From Metallyticus violacea (lineage: Eukaryota > Arthropoda > Insecta > Mantodea > Metallyticidae), in NCBI GenBank assembly GCA_030762175.1, contig CM060842.1, positions 45,292,001 through 45,356,000 on the forward strand: DNA of 64,000 bases, given 5' to 3'. How positions within the stretch are numbered: position 1 is the stretch's first letter; each line of letters starts with the position of its first letter. Below are positions 23,441 to 36,149 of the stretch, piece after piece. Made by a program: the position numbers and the translations under genes. The notes beneath the pieces are model-generated. The model saw only the letters and a list, made by a program, of their open reading frames with translations. It was not told the origin of the DNA and ran no database searches.

Positions 23441-24940
23441 ATGTCAATGACAAAGTAATTTCTCGCTTGTTTTAACTACCGAAGATTGTTCTATCATTAC
23501 ATATAAAGCATCCGTGGAGCTGTGCAGATAGTTGTTGCCTTAACAATGCACAGAATTACTGATTCCTGTAGGGCTGAAGAAGGCAAGAGAATATCCTTCA
23601 TACTTGCCAGTTATTTCGCGGAACTAATGGAGAATCCAACACTGAGTATATCAAGACTGCAGAGTATTTTTTGCCAAATAAAACGTGGTAAAAGCACCAA
23701 AAGAACTGGAGCAGTAACGGAATACAATAAACTGCCCTGCATAAAGGGAATATTTGGAATATGAAAATGTTTATGCCTGGCATAAAAGTATCTTTTAAAA
23801 ATGCTTGTTAAAAATGTATCATAATGAAGCTAGACAAGGAATAAATTATGCAAGTTAGTAGCTACTATTACTGACGAAGTGGGCAGATGTCATTAGCAGC
23901 AGGTTGTTGCATATATTGTAGGCAGAAGACCGGTAAAACTGTCTGAATATTTTAGTTCTTCAGGGACATGAAACAGAATTTTAGATCAGCATCCTATCGG
24001 ATAGCACGTTGCTGATATAATATATTTATTTACTTAAAACATTGTAACACCGTAATATAAGGATGTAATTTATGAAACATATGCTTAATAGCGGTGAGCA
24101 TAACGAAGATAATGAAAATAAACTTAAGAACATGAGACGAGAATAATTTTCATTAGATTTAGTGCGGTAGAGATAAAAATCTAGATTAAGCTTAATTTAG
24201 AGCTTCCTCAGGGGAGTAAGTCACAGATGAAACAAAATTTGCAAAAGTCGTTTTTTGCTCTTAAGGATGTTTAGGTTCAGTAATTGTGGAATATATTGAT
24301 GACACTATCCCAAGCATATATGCGTTTTGTCACTAAAATTAACTTTATGATCACTATGGAAAGCATTCACAAAAATAATGTTTTACCTATTTGTATTTCC
24401 TTTAGGGAAAAAAGTTTAATCGCTAGAAACACAATTTTTGTGAAAGAATAAATTAACTAAACGTTTGGGAAAAATGTTTGCTTGGGAGGAATGATTGGAA
24501 GTTTTTTATAATTGTTTTATAAGATCGCCAAAATATAAATATTGTGCATGACAAGTTAACTGAATGAACTCAAGGAAACATACAAACCCGAATTCTTGGC
24601 ATTAAAATCAAGGAAATGAACTCAAGCTAATTTGAGAAATTACTTATATAAATAACACCTTCTTCTGTATCGTTTATTATGACTAGGGACAGAATTTTTA
24701 TGCTTTAATAATCCCTTTAATATGTATGCATTTATGTATTGGGAACTTTCATTAATATGCATGTAAATATACCCATATTAAAAGTACTGAGACATCATAG
24801 GGGCATAAAGTAAAAACTTAATCCAATTTTATTGTATCTCTTCGTGAATAAAAATATTATGGAAGTCATATGAATTATTTAACTCATCAAAATGTGTCTA
24901 GTTTGGAAAATTAATTTAAATTTCCTTAAAAATGAAAAAG
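23441..24940. other. AT-rich non-coding stretch
   Basis: No recognisable gene or repeat before the purine-rich tract. Confidence 0.5.
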
Positions 24941-25040
24941 AAAGGAAGGAAGGAAGGAAGGAAGGGAGGGAGGAAGGAAGGGAGGGAGGGAGGGAGGGAG
25001 GGAGGGAGGAAGGAAGGAAGGAAGGAAGGAAGGAAGGAAA
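24941..25040. repeat. (GGAA)n/(GGGA)n purine tract, about 100 bp
   Basis: The plus strand is all purine: GGAA units, then GGGA units, then GGAA again. This mirror-like arrangement could form triplex DNA. It translates as a Ser/Leu/Pro-rich frame on the minus strand that is not a gene. It lies about 50 bp from the hAT relic. Confidence 0.95.
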
Positions 25041-25069
25041 AGTTAATAAATAATGGTACTCATATTTTT

Positions 25070-25395
25070 TAGCTGTGCAAACTCTCAACTTCTTTTCTTT
25101 GCAATTTATGACCACCAAAGATTTTAAGTTTTCCATAATGACCCGCCTCCAATTGCTCCACCTCACAGCAACTTAGGGGTGCGTATACAAAAGCTGCAAT
25201 ATAGTCCGCTTTTGGTTGTATTTCACTAGGCAATTCGGATCGTTTCCCTGCTAAGATTTCTTCAATCTTACACATTTTAATATTCTGGGTTTTTGAAAGA
25301 ACACTATGCAGTTTTTCCTTCACTACATTGCCAACATTTCGAGGTATTGAATTTAATTTGGAGACAGTGGTTTTAAGTACATTAACGACTGACAC
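25070..25395 (-). pseudogene. hAT-like (CGGBP1-like group) transposase C-terminus, deleted
   Basis: On the minus strand the frame contains VVKEKLHSVLSK, CKIEEILAGKRSELPSEI and FVYAPLSCCEVEQ. This is the region leading into the hAT dimerisation motif (usually YAPLTSxDVERSFSxYK). Just after CEVEQ the frame is lost and part of the motif is missing. In the overlapping frame MENLKSLVVINCKEK supplies the expected following block (FENL..HLIV.CN). So a short deletion with frameshift removed the SFSxYK core. hAT dimerisation needs this region, so the copy is inactive. Zinc finger and catalytic residues are absent. Confidence 0.65.
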
Positions 25396-25869
25396 AACGT
25401 AATACTATTGGTTTCCAAAGAATTAATAGCAGGAGAAGCCGAGAGAATTGTGAAGCTATGTAAGAAAGGTTAGTTTCTACTGTGTGTTCTTTAATATGTT
25501 TTGAGCAATTTTAATCGACGAAGAATAATTTGGATCACATAATCACTACATTCTTAACTGTTTATAAATATAACCACCGCACTTGGAATCAATTCCGAGA
25601 ACTTCTTAACAGCCATCTTCATACCTGAGGGAACGGCTGCGATCAGATAATGCAGAAATTCAGCGATGTGACGTGACCCATTGATTGTGTTGCGTGTGAG
25701 CTACCGTCAGTGTTGCCAAGTTTCAAGACTTGATACATATTCGAAAAGATCATATATGTAGTAGTAATGAACGTTTTGTTGTACCAGTTTTAGAATACAT
25801 TCAAATAAATACAACTGTCGCATGGACCTTACGGCCATACATGCTAATGTCGTCCTTATAACAACCAAA

Positions 25870-25960
25870 ATGGCTATACACATACATACGTACGTACATA
25901 CATACATTTGTACATACACATTTGCATACATAAAAATCTACACGCATACATACAATATGC
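25870..25960. repeat. Imperfect (TGTA)n/(TACA)n microsatellite
   Basis: Imperfect TACA/CATA repeats on the plus strand, TGTA/TATG on the minus strand. They lie about 150 bp past the stop of the non-LTR relic at 26.1-26.6 kb in its own orientation, so they may be that element's 3' tail. Confidence 0.8.
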
Positions 25961-26107
25961 AAATATTTACATATATTTACGTTTTCTATTAATAATTTTG
26001 TATACAAATACATAAACATGAATGAAACCCTTACTCTTGAGCCCTCTTCCCCTTCTCCAACTCCCCCCTCTTCTCTATAGCCATTAACCTTCTTTGTTGG
26101 GTCTTCT

Positions 26108-26600
26108 CTAGAGTATTCCCAAATTGTGTGAGTACCTCGCATGCGCCAACACTTCCCGGCAAGTGTTCAAACTTCTGCTGGAATTCAGAAATTGCGATGA
26201 TAAGTGCTTATTTCTTAAACTCTCCGTTTCCCTGCATTCTGCCAAAATACGCTTCCAGGTATCACTTTCTCCGCACAATGGGCAAATTCTTTCCCCTAGA
26301 GCATTAACTGTTTTATTTCCTTTCCAAGCCCCTAATCTGAACCATGCGAAACCACTTCTTTCTTCTCTGCCACAGATATCTAAATAATCCCACCTCCCCC
26401 ACACCGGATGTATTTGATCCTGCAATTTAAGCGATACTTTTTCTGCGCATTGAGTCTCAATATTTTGCCTATCTATATCTCGCAAACGTCTGTTAACTAT
26501 TTTCCAACTATTTCGTGTAATATCCTCTCCCTTTATCCGTATATACCCCAATCCAATTTTGTCTAATCCTTTCCTTATTTTGTATTTGTAAATCAGACAT
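26108..26600 (-). pseudogene. Non-LTR retrotransposon ORF2 C-terminus
   Basis: A minus-strand frame of 217 codons begins in AT-repeat junk, then becomes protein-like from about residue 60. Landmarks are WKIVNRRLRDIDRQN (residues 86-100), QDQIHPVWGRWDYLDICG (114-131), FAWFRLGAWKGN (138-149) and CPLCGESDTWKRILAECRE (160-178). The last is the zinc-knuckle region at the end of many non-LTR reverse transcriptases (C-x2-C-...-H-x4-C). The expected His is Arg at residue 171, so the knuckle is probably broken. The frame ends at 26108. The reverse transcriptase and endonuclease domains are missing, as in a 5'-truncated copy. I cannot fix the clade. Confidence 0.65.
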
Positions 26601-26610
26601 GAAAATAAAA

Positions 26611-26619
26611 TATTATATA

Positions 26620-26659
<40 letters not shown>
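26611..26659. repeat. (AT)n tract
   Basis: Long AT dinucleotide run at the 5' edge of the non-LTR relic; it may have replaced upstream element sequence. Confidence 0.95.
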
Positions 26660-26663
<4 letters not shown>

Positions 26664-28617
26664 AAATGTACATGCAAAGCAAGCAAATATGCACCAAAAC
26701 TTGCAAACTGCTGAAATATAATGCTTATTAACAAAATAGGAAAAATATGCATTATATGCAAAATAAAATATTGTTTAAATTGTTGGAAATTTAGTAATTA
26801 GCTCGCATAACAATTGAGCATACTTTCTGACAGCACAGAAGAAATATATATATAATCCTGTACCTAATTTGATATAACTTGTATTTATTAAGAATAATAA
26901 AACTTCTGTTAATTAGAATGTATTTACTTGAATAATGCTGTATTACCAATTACATTTTTTTAAAATTATTTTTCTGTGAAAATGTGAAGTGTGTAATACA
27001 AGCTTAAGGTACCTGCTGTTCTACTAATAAAAATTATCGACACAACATTCTTCGAAGAAGAAAAAAGAAAGAAAGAAAAAGACCAGAAAAAAAAATTGCA
27101 GCATTTTGAGGATAAAAAATAGTTACTTGATTATTTTTAGATTTTTTACTATGCATTTTATTAACTTTTTTAATTACATATAATTTTAATGTGCCTTTCA
27201 TCTCTCTCATAGACATCTATTCATTATCCTTAAATAAATCCAGGTTTATTTCGATTAATGGAAGTTTTTATGTAATACATTAAAGATAATACTGCATTCT
27301 TTATCTGTAGTATGTAATCTACTATACCATACTTGTGGCGTAGGCCCCAGATCATACCTTCACATTCAACCTCTTGCTAACACCAGCATCTGAGGAACCC
27401 ACATCGCAGAATCAAAGTCGCTACCCCCACCTCGCCCAGGAAACAGAGCTTCTCCTTTGTACATAGTCTGCTCATTGTTCTCCAGGTATTGTTTGCCACT
27501 CCGGGCAGTCTGTCACGGTTTAACTGGATGCACTATCATATATCACCTGCCTTTGAGGAGATCATACACACACTGCAACATGCGGCTGGATTTCTGGTAA
27601 GCCAGTTGTCCTGAATCAATTGAAGCCTCAAGTGGGTGGGAGTTGTCTCCTTTTAGTACGGTAGGCTTGCTGAAATTCCTTGAGGTGGCTAGAGATGTCT
27701 TTGTTAATGTGGTCACACCAATGTCAGCGCCCCTTACACTTAACGAGCAAACGGAAAAAAAGATTCGAGAGCTCATGAACAGTTAAATATTTACTGCGCT
27801 CATTTGCAGATATAACAAATGTAAATAGCAAAAATGCAGTGATTAAACAACGTTCATTTAATGTACAGATATATTTAACAGTCCTTTTATCTAGCTGTGC
27901 CTCTTATTGTACCTTAATACTCATTCAAAAAATAAGTTTCTTTTGCGCGTATCTCACTATATATCCAATAGCGCTGCTGCTCACATGCGCAGATGTATTT
28001 TTGTTTCCATAGGCAAGCCACTGTTTGCATTTCATGAAATTGCTGTTATGTTCATATTTATTTATATGCCTAAAATGTGTGATTTGTATTTCAAACCTAG
28101 GAATGTGCGGATTAAGTTCATCAGCACTTTTCAAGTTGTGGGAACAGTACAATGAGCAGTTAAAGGTTAGAATTCTTCACCTCACTTTAATGGCGGCAAA
28201 TGAATCACCCAACTATACGCCAAATTTGGTGCCAATTATGTTTCACCTTTTTCTGCGCCTGAACAAAGACCACATTTGCGATATATGCAGCATAATCAGC
28301 TCTCCTACCGGCCAAATCCAGCTATTCTTCACCTAAATAAAATAGTAATTGTAGCTTTACAAGGTCATGTAAACGTATGAACAGTGCGCATTGCTTGGAA
28401 GCAATAATTAAGAAATATAAAAAAGGAGTTTTTCTGAACTTAAACAATTAAGTACCATGACTATGTTTTGTTAAACCTTACCTATGCTCTTAAGTAATAT
28501 CACAAACATTATTTATGTTCTAAAATTAAGGGTTGGTGTACACAAAGCTCATAGAAGAAGGGTGAATTTGGATGATGTTAAAAAGGTTTCCATTTTGTTG
28601 CATTAAAGTACAAGGAC
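26660..28617. other. AT-rich non-coding stretch
   Basis: No recognised gene. A less AT-rich block at about 27.33-27.74 kb contains a 77-codon minus-strand frame without a domain. Frames at 27907-28336 show no domain. Confidence 0.5.
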
Positions 28618-28985
28618 TATTCTATAAGTCCATGCAAAAATTGTTTTAAAAATATCGTTTTATTTCTAAACATAATCTGCTTACAAATATGCCTATACAC
28701 TTATTCCAGAGATTTTTTTAATTTGTTTATCCCATCCAAAAAATGCGATTTCTTCGCTTTTGCTAAATACTCTTGTTTAGATTTAGGGGACAACCGTTTT
28801 ATTTGAAGCCAATTTCTTCATGTTGAAGAACAGGAAGTACTCCGAGGAGGTCAAATCTGGAGAGGAGTTGAAGAATTTAATACATGACGAGATTGAAGTT
28901 GTGCATTGGCGTGTTACCCGTGTCGGAACAGGGCCTTTTTCTTCACCAAATAACTATTCTTCTTAATCGCGTCGTTTTATTGATA
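28618..28985 (-). pseudogene. Mariner-like transposase 3' half, minus strand
   Basis: Read on the minus strand, decayed blocks come in the mariner order: KKALF (before the third catalytic block, whose Asp is lost), SSPDLTSSEYFLFFNMKKL (matching YSPDLAPSDYFLFxNxKK), FLDGINKLKKSLE, then after a one-base shift KCIGIFVSRLCLE (matching KCIxxxGDYVE). A terminal-repeat-like 'actattctataagtccatgc' near 28617-28636 may be the 3' end. Stops and shifts make it non-functional. Confidence 0.7.
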
Positions 28986-29166
28986 TATATATATATGAAA
29001 AATAAAAATAAAGTAACACTATTAACAATGTAACAAATTAACAGTAATAATAAAAGTAGATAAGGATAAAACACTGAGAAAAAGTCACACTTGAAATTGC
29101 TATATTTCGAACTACAGCGAGTTCTTCAATGGCAAGTAGCTAGACAAGTGAAAGTGATAAAAGTAA

Positions 29167-29204
<38 letters not shown>

Positions 29205-30382
29205 TTTATCGTAATGACTATACAGTGTAGCAACTTCCATAAAAAGGGAACAATTTAAGAATTATGCTAAATACTATATTATAAAATTCATCAATATTAT
29301 ATACACATTTATCAGCAGTGTATTAACATCTTTTATAACAGTTACAGAGAACTATTTATCGTTATACTATATTTATATTTATTTAAGTAAATATTTTCTG
29401 TATTTCTAGTGAGATAATTGTGATATGGTGAACACTTCATGTCCTCTTTTAAATTAGGCCTTATATGCAACAGACAAGACAATACGTACATTGATAGTAA
29501 TGTATGTCCAGATCAACAAAAAGTGGTTGCAACGTGTTCTCGGAGGAACTGCTGATATAGTTCTTAGTGCTCCTCTGTAAAACAAGCAATTTATTACTAG
29601 CTGAGTGATGTTTGCCCCACAAGAGTATACAATAATTTAAATTATTGCAAGTTTTTCCATAGCACACCGTATTAACGAGTCTTTACTCAGTTTTACTAAG
29701 AATATGAAGCATATACGAGTATGCATACGACCTTTGCAATCTAAGCCAGCTTAAAGGTTTTTTTTTAAGAAATTTAGTAGAACAACGATGGTCATAGTTG
29801 ACTAATTGAATGTAAATGGTATATCAACAGTTTTATTTCCATTAATACTAACTTTATTGGCACTACACCAGTCGTTTTCTTGAATGATAATTCATCAACT
29901 TTATGTTCTGAAGAATGCTCGTGTATGTTTTATTTAAAATCTGAATAATTATTGGTGGTTTTATAGACGTGTCGAAAGAAAATGGGGAAATTCTGGTTCT
30001 AGTTTGACGTACATAACAATTTAAATAATGATAGAAATTAAAAAAAAAAATGTAAAAGTTCAAAGAGAGTTTTTTGCAACTACTGCATGTTTTTACATCT
30101 ACTGGGTGCTGGACTTCCAGAATAACTTATTACTTTTTTTAAGAACTATGTTTACTATGCTGTGTGATCAAATTTATTAGGACTTTATCGCAAGTCATTT
30201 GAAATGACGATTGCCGATCCATTTTCTATCAATATAATCGGTATATCTTGTTCTGGGAATGCACTGTGGAGATAGGGAGTGCGCCTTGGAGACGGAGAAA
30301 AAGAGAAAGACAAACGACGTACTTATGTGACTGTGTTTACAAAATGTGCTTCTTTAGGTTGTACATTATCGCACTCACGAAA
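28986..30382. other. AT-rich non-coding stretch with an (AT)n tract
   Basis: No recognisable gene. Frames at 29461-29667 and 29863-30063 show no domain. Confidence 0.5.
29169..29201. repeat. (AT)n tract
   Basis: Uninterrupted AT dinucleotides. Confidence 0.95.
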
Positions 30383-30626
30383 CCGCCATGGGTGGCCGAG
30401 GTCGTTAAGGCACGGATTCGTGAGCAGGAGGTCTAGGCTTCGATTCCCACCAAAACCGCCTTTCCTGACTGAGGTTATTTTCAGGTTTTCCTCAGTCTTC
30501 ATAAATGGCAAATGCCGAGGAGGTATCTTAAACTTAAGCCTGGAAATTTCTGTCCCGGTTTATCATTTCATCTGGTGTATCATCAGTGTTCACCACCTGT
30601 GATGCCTCAGTAGTTAAAACGAGCGG
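30383..30626 (+). mobile_element. SINE family A, 3'-shortened
   Basis: The head 'ccgccatgggtggccgaggt' 'cgttaaggc' has the cleanest tRNA-Ser/Leu-like A box in the window, with a B box 'gcttcgattccc'. The body has 'tcctgactgaggttatttt', 'cctcagtcttcataaatgg', 'gccgaggaggtatc', 'catcagtgttcaccacctg' and 'tgatgcctcagtagttaaaa'. The last 'gcgttaaacatcatt' is missing, and part of the internal A-rich segment is deleted. Confidence 0.88.
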
Positions 30627-31071
30627 AAGCTACCCACAAGGCCAGATACACTGATAACAATTACGCCATAAATTTAAACGGACACGCGGTAAAGTCCGAA
30701 TAAAATTTATCACCCAGTATATCAGTAGTACTACAAAAGAGGCATATCAACAAGACGGGAATCGATCCTACCCTTTTATCTATGTTAAAGGACGATACTA
30801 TAAACAAGAGAGGTGGTTAGAAAGAGAGAAGAGTGAGAGATAAGAAAAATGAACTTTGTAGACACGATGTTACAAGCAATCCACTTGTTTTCCTTGTTGC
30901 AAAGCTGATATTCCTGTACTGTACTGTCCTATGCATGCGAGAGAGGTGAAAGTTGTAAACAAACTGAAATCGTCTCTACAGACAATTTAAACGAGTATGC
31001 ACAGATAGCTGTTAGTACATTTAAAGAAACAAGCTTCCCATGTTTATTCTCTCTTTCACCCCTATTTACTT

Positions 31072-31316
31072 TTTCAATAGTGTTTTATCGCACATTTTCA
31101 CTGCATAACAGGCAGTGGACACGATGAAGCATTAGAATAAATGATGAATTGGGAAAATAGAAAGTTTTCTAGGGTTAAGTGTAGCTTGCTTCCCCGTATT
31201 TGGTTGATAAGAACTGTTAAACTCTTTGAAAAATCCTCAGTCAAGCAGGACGGTCATATTGGATTCGAACTGCCGACTTCCCGTTCGTGATTCCGTACCT
31301 TAACGACCTCGGCAAA
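31072..31316 (-). mobile_element. SINE family A, old diverged copy
   Basis: On the minus strand the head (complement of 'cgaggtcgttaaggtacgg'), B box (complement of 'ggattcgaact', degraded) and body landmarks ('cctgcttgactgagga', 'caaatacggggaagc') can all be followed, but with many substitutions. It is older than the other A copies. Confidence 0.75.
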
Positions 31317-34300
31317 TGTTATAATATCCTCAATGTCAACGTTATCACTTTAAATATGTTGCATCAGCCAACCTTGCTATCGTTTACATCAGCTTTTCAT
31401 CATTCTGTTCCCTGGAGCATCTCCCGAGGTAGCCGGTGAAAGCCTTGAGGTTACATTAGCGGTATAGGGGACAGGCTGATTTCTATAAAACGAATGTTAT
31501 TTTTTAAAATAGCTTAGCTTTATGTTAAATGAATGATTTGGTAGGTGGCTTTCATTTAAACGACGTGCAAACTGTCGCTGCTTTATTTTATAAGCTAGGT
31601 TTTTAAGATGACCCAGTGATTTGGCCGCTTTCAAGGATCTCAATTTTCTTATCCTACGCTTATAGGTAAATATGCCATAGCAGGTAAAATACAGTGTGCG
31701 CTTGTCTACCTCTCACAGGGAAAGTATTGTCATATGTAACGAAAAGCGTTGTGCTTCTAGGTTGAAAAGTTGTTAGATATCAGGATCCGTTTGAAGTAAT
31801 TTCCTAAAAAGGTATGTTAATTGTCTCCTCTGCTGAAACTGAGGACATAGTTCGCCACATTAGACGCAGAAGTTAATGAAGTATGAAGGTCAATGCCAAG
31901 TTCTTCAGATGCTGTTGCAAGCTTTGCGACCATGAGCACCCGTGATACTTATGACATTGCCAGAAGTACATCGGGGCGGATATCCGGGCCTTTTTCCTCG
32001 AGGAATCGTTCGGAATTCGGCCGGCAGTGAGTACCCGACACATGGGTATATGAGTATGCCACTGTGCAGTGCCAGGGTAGTGAGCCACCATAAGAACACG
32101 CATTATCTACCTGCAAAATTAAGGAAGCTGATGCTGGATTAGGCCACCCAACCAGTGGTAACGGTCGGCTAGCCGGAGGGTGAGGGCGTGGATAAGCAGC
32201 CATCGGTGCCTGGCTGGGAAGAAGAATCTTCATTGAACATACAAATGTCGGTCGTTCACTGTGCGTAGCGGCATTGCCAAGCTAAGTGCCTGTGTGTCGA
32301 CATATCAGAGCAAGCCTCAATGACCGGTTTTTAAGTATTTGAGATGTCAACACTAGCTCTGTACTCGAGATAAGAGACGTTTTGTTTACTTAGGGTACAT
32401 AGTTTCCTGCTTTGACAAGCTTAAGACATTAACACGCATTTATCGTTATCTAGAACTGCTTTGTTTTCATGTGCATTTTGAAAGCGAGAGCTTAACTTTA
32501 GAGACAATCCATTTTCAAATAAACGATAATCAGAATAAAAGATATATCAAAAGCAATCTCAAGATATCTTTACAAGTCATGTATTTGTAGCGAGAAGTTG
32601 AAATTGCAGAAAAACTAACTTATTCTTAAAACAACGCTAAATTCCAGCAACGTGCCTAGACAATAACGAGTTTCAAAATTTGTTCCCAAGTTTATGTGCA
32701 TTAACGAAGAAATATATACACGCTTTTTAACCCGGTTATAAAGAAATACTACAATAAAGGCATTCACTCTTTGTATACTACTACAGAGTGTACAAAATAC
32801 AACCCTTCAGGTTATGTAAACTAGTCAAAAAGTGCCTTGAACCTGTGTTGAATAGAAGCAATAGTTCAGATATACATATTGTTATTTAAATATTTTCCAT
32901 GAATATTTCAGAAAACTGTTCAATTAAAAAAAAAAAAAAAACATCTGCTCCACTAAGATTGTTGCTAGAAATTTTATAATTTGGTAAAATCTCAAACAGC
33001 GTTTGTTTATAAAAATTATAACTTTATTGCTGATGTAATGTTGAAATTAGAATATAACTCCATACAGAGTGTTATTGAAGGCTTCAGAGATCCATTTAAG
33101 AAAATAAATACATCAGTATGAAGAAAAATGTTGGTAAATTGGTTATAGCAAAACTGACCCCAAATGAAACCAGTAAGTTCTGACAGGTTTATTTCACACA
33201 GCTAATGTAATAAACAATAGAAAGTGCATCATACATTTGTGAAAATAAAAATCAAACTTACAGCGATATTCAGACTACAGTGAAAAAAAATACACGCAAC
33301 AAATAACAAGAAAAAATAATGTCTCTATTCTAGAAAAGTTGCATGTTCGTAGCTACCATCAAATAGAAATAAAAGAGTTGTCATAAATTTCTGTTTTTGT
33401 AGAAGACAAAGTCGAAAGCTTCAAAACTACCAATATTTTATTTTCGTTTAAAATAGTAAAGTGTAATAAGGAGAAGCGTTAATACTGAAGTTGCGTAGAT
33501 CTGATTAAATGATATGACAACACATTCAGTTGTTTATCATTGGTACTCAGGAAGAATCCGACCAAGTCCTTGCCATAGCGCGTGCTTTACACTTACACAA
33601 AATCTATTCAAGTCTTGCTTAAATCTTACTTTGCAATATTTTAAGAACATTTTTAAAAAAATAACAAGTTAAATTTCAAATTGTGAAACAATAGAATATT
33701 AAGAAAAATTAAAACTACGTTTCTTATATTATTATAAGGAATTTATTTACTGTACCTTAACTCCGAGCTGATTGTAGAATAAACTCGCCCTCTTTCAATG
33801 TTACTATTTTGCTTTCATTCCCGGAAGAAGTAATGAACAATAACAATGAATATGACAACTATAACAATTATCCGTAATTTCCATTATGTCTATGCAGCCT
33901 AGTGATCATTAAAACTTAAGTTCCCATAGGATTCCCAGGACTTGCCAAAATATTCCCCAGTTTTGTATGGACTTGTAAGATTTCCTCCTAGTTTGCGTTT
34001 TTAATTTCTCGTTTTGTCAAGTTGACAAGTTTAGTGAAATCATTCTAAGACTGCACTAGCTGAACTATTAAATATTAAAATAAAAAATGAGTAATTTTGG
34101 ACCTATCAGAATTTCCTCTGAATTGTTCAAATGGAATACCAGTTTTGTATAAAGGATTTTGTTATTTCTGATATCAAGATTATTTTCAGTTACCTAGTAA
34201 CGTAACTCTCGAAATGTTTTGTACCTTACTTTCCAGAATGCATTCGCTAAAATAGACACTTTTTGTGGCTGAAATCTCTTTTCAGCTTATCCTAAAAGGG

Positions 34301-36149
34301 CAAAAGTAAGCTAAAACTTTTATCAATACATAGACTGAACCTTAAAACCCGAGTATGATGAAAGAACGAAACTCTTATTTTGTAACAATAAAAGCGTCCA
34401 GCTTTCTGGAGAAAGGAAGTGATCGAGGCACTACAAGGAAAGTGAAGGAAGAAAAAAGAATTACAGAAGGCTTTGATCTCCTTCAACAAGATTTCTTTTA
34501 TCTTCTTAATGGAGGGGAAGAAGAACATCGGACTGTTCTCTGCAGTCGGAATCTCTCACAACAAAGATATTTATGCAAAGCGGTACCAATTTACACTGCT
34601 TTCTTTAGTAGCTCTTTTCAGATTCATGTAACTAGCTATTTTTGTGTTTTGTAAGGAAATATTTTAGCGTGTTCTTAAAGAGTTTTCTATTGGTCACATT
34701 AGATACAAAATACAGTCTAAGGATAGTCATTTGTTAAGATTTGTGAGAAATAACAACTACAATGTATACTTTCTGTATGTAAAATATTATGTAACATATA
34801 ACTTTAATGTTATAAAAGGTTTTCAAGTATTTTTGCAACAAACTTATTGTATCGCATAGGTACTTTTTAGATGCCAGAAGAATCGGTTTATTTCTAAGAC
34901 GCTTTCAATCCTACACTAGATATATTTCCCCTCAAAGCGTGCATAATTTCTTCACAAACAATAAAAATATTAAATTACATACTATTTTATTGTAGATAGT
35001 TATTTTTAATTTGCGTTAGCAACTGAGTACAGCCTACGCAGGAGCAAACGCTAATTGCTGGTAGCGTCTATGAACATTTCCCCTCTATTTCTATCAGCAC
35101 TACTTTGGTCAATTATAGTAGGGACATGATATTGGTTTTATATTATAATAGGTATTAAACTATTAAAGAATATTTACAAATAAAATATTATTCTTATTTT
35201 TATTAAAAGTGTAATGATATCAAAGGATAGTTTAAAATAAAATATTAATTTTGGAAATTAAAGTTAAGGTTTATTATTTTCCTTTGAACTTTTAAAATAA
35301 TTTCATAAGAATTTTTCGAAACAGTGTCCATTTGCAACTTCACATTTATGATACATTTTAATACAATTTGTTTTCACTCGCAACGGCTCTGCTTCTGTAA
35401 TTCTTTAATTTTTTTGTCCTGATATTTTCTTTAAGCTACTTTTTGGAGGTTCAGTATGGGTGTTATTTCCGTGAACTGTTTTTTTCTCTATTCGGGTGGA
35501 AATGTTTCACAGCAATATAGGTGTACTTAACTAATATTGTAATTAAAACACTGGTGCACCAATAGGTAATAGGTAATAATAGAAAGACAAAAATAATGCT
35601 TGCTCCTGTAACTGTCCTTTAATAGCCACAACCCTCAGTGTATCAATACCATGTTAATTCCGCAAAACAACATTAAAGCAACAATCCCGAAAGCAGGTCA
35701 GCATGGCAGCATTTTCTGTAGGTTTTTATTCAATAATAACTTTAGTACATTGCTATTCATTAAAACTGCAACGCTCTTAAGAGACGCTTTAAACGGACCC
35801 CGCATTTTTTCAGAAGAAACGAGTTTGACTCTTCGAAAATACAACAATATCAGCAGGAGTCTGAATTTGAATAAGGGGAATTTTGGCATACCGAGAGTAT
35901 GGAATGTCATTCCGAGAAATTGGTGCTCTGTTTAAACGAAATGCGTCCACATGTAAAAGGATATGAGATCGGTGGATCGAGCTAGGACGAACACACAGGC
36001 GTGGAGGATCACAGCGGCCTCATCAAACAACCGAACGAGAAGACTGCTTGACTATTATGAGCACCCACAATGTGTTGGAATTTTAATGACCATTCGGAGA
36101 AATTGTACTACGTATATTCAAGCTACAAAATAGAGCAACTACAATTATA
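31317..36149. other. Long AT-rich non-coding stretch
   Basis: No gene recognised in almost 5 kb. Frames at 34355-34654 and 35651-35935 have no domain. One block at 31.88-32.24 kb is clearly less AT-rich. A poly(A) of about 17 bp lies near 32925-32941. No SINE head or terminal repeat was found. Confidence 0.5.
31880..32240. other. GC-richer block, unassigned
   Basis: This block is noticeably richer in G and C than the surrounding several kilobases and is open in several overlapping frames on both strands, which is expected from composition alone. A 'ggcagtgagtacc' near 32022 looks like a 5' splice site, but no acceptor or recognisable peptide supports an exon. Confidence 0.3.

Noticed and set aside
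30248..30602. Overlapping open frames across a SINE
   Set aside because: They are translations of the family A SINE and its flank; similar frames arise at the other A copies.
34355..34654. 99-codon plus-strand frame rich in Lys and Glu
   Set aside because: The opposite strand is also open and Phe/Leu-rich, typical of purine-rich DNA rather than a gene.
35651..35935. 94-codon plus-strand frame
   Set aside because: No family signature, and the opposite strand is open over the same bases.
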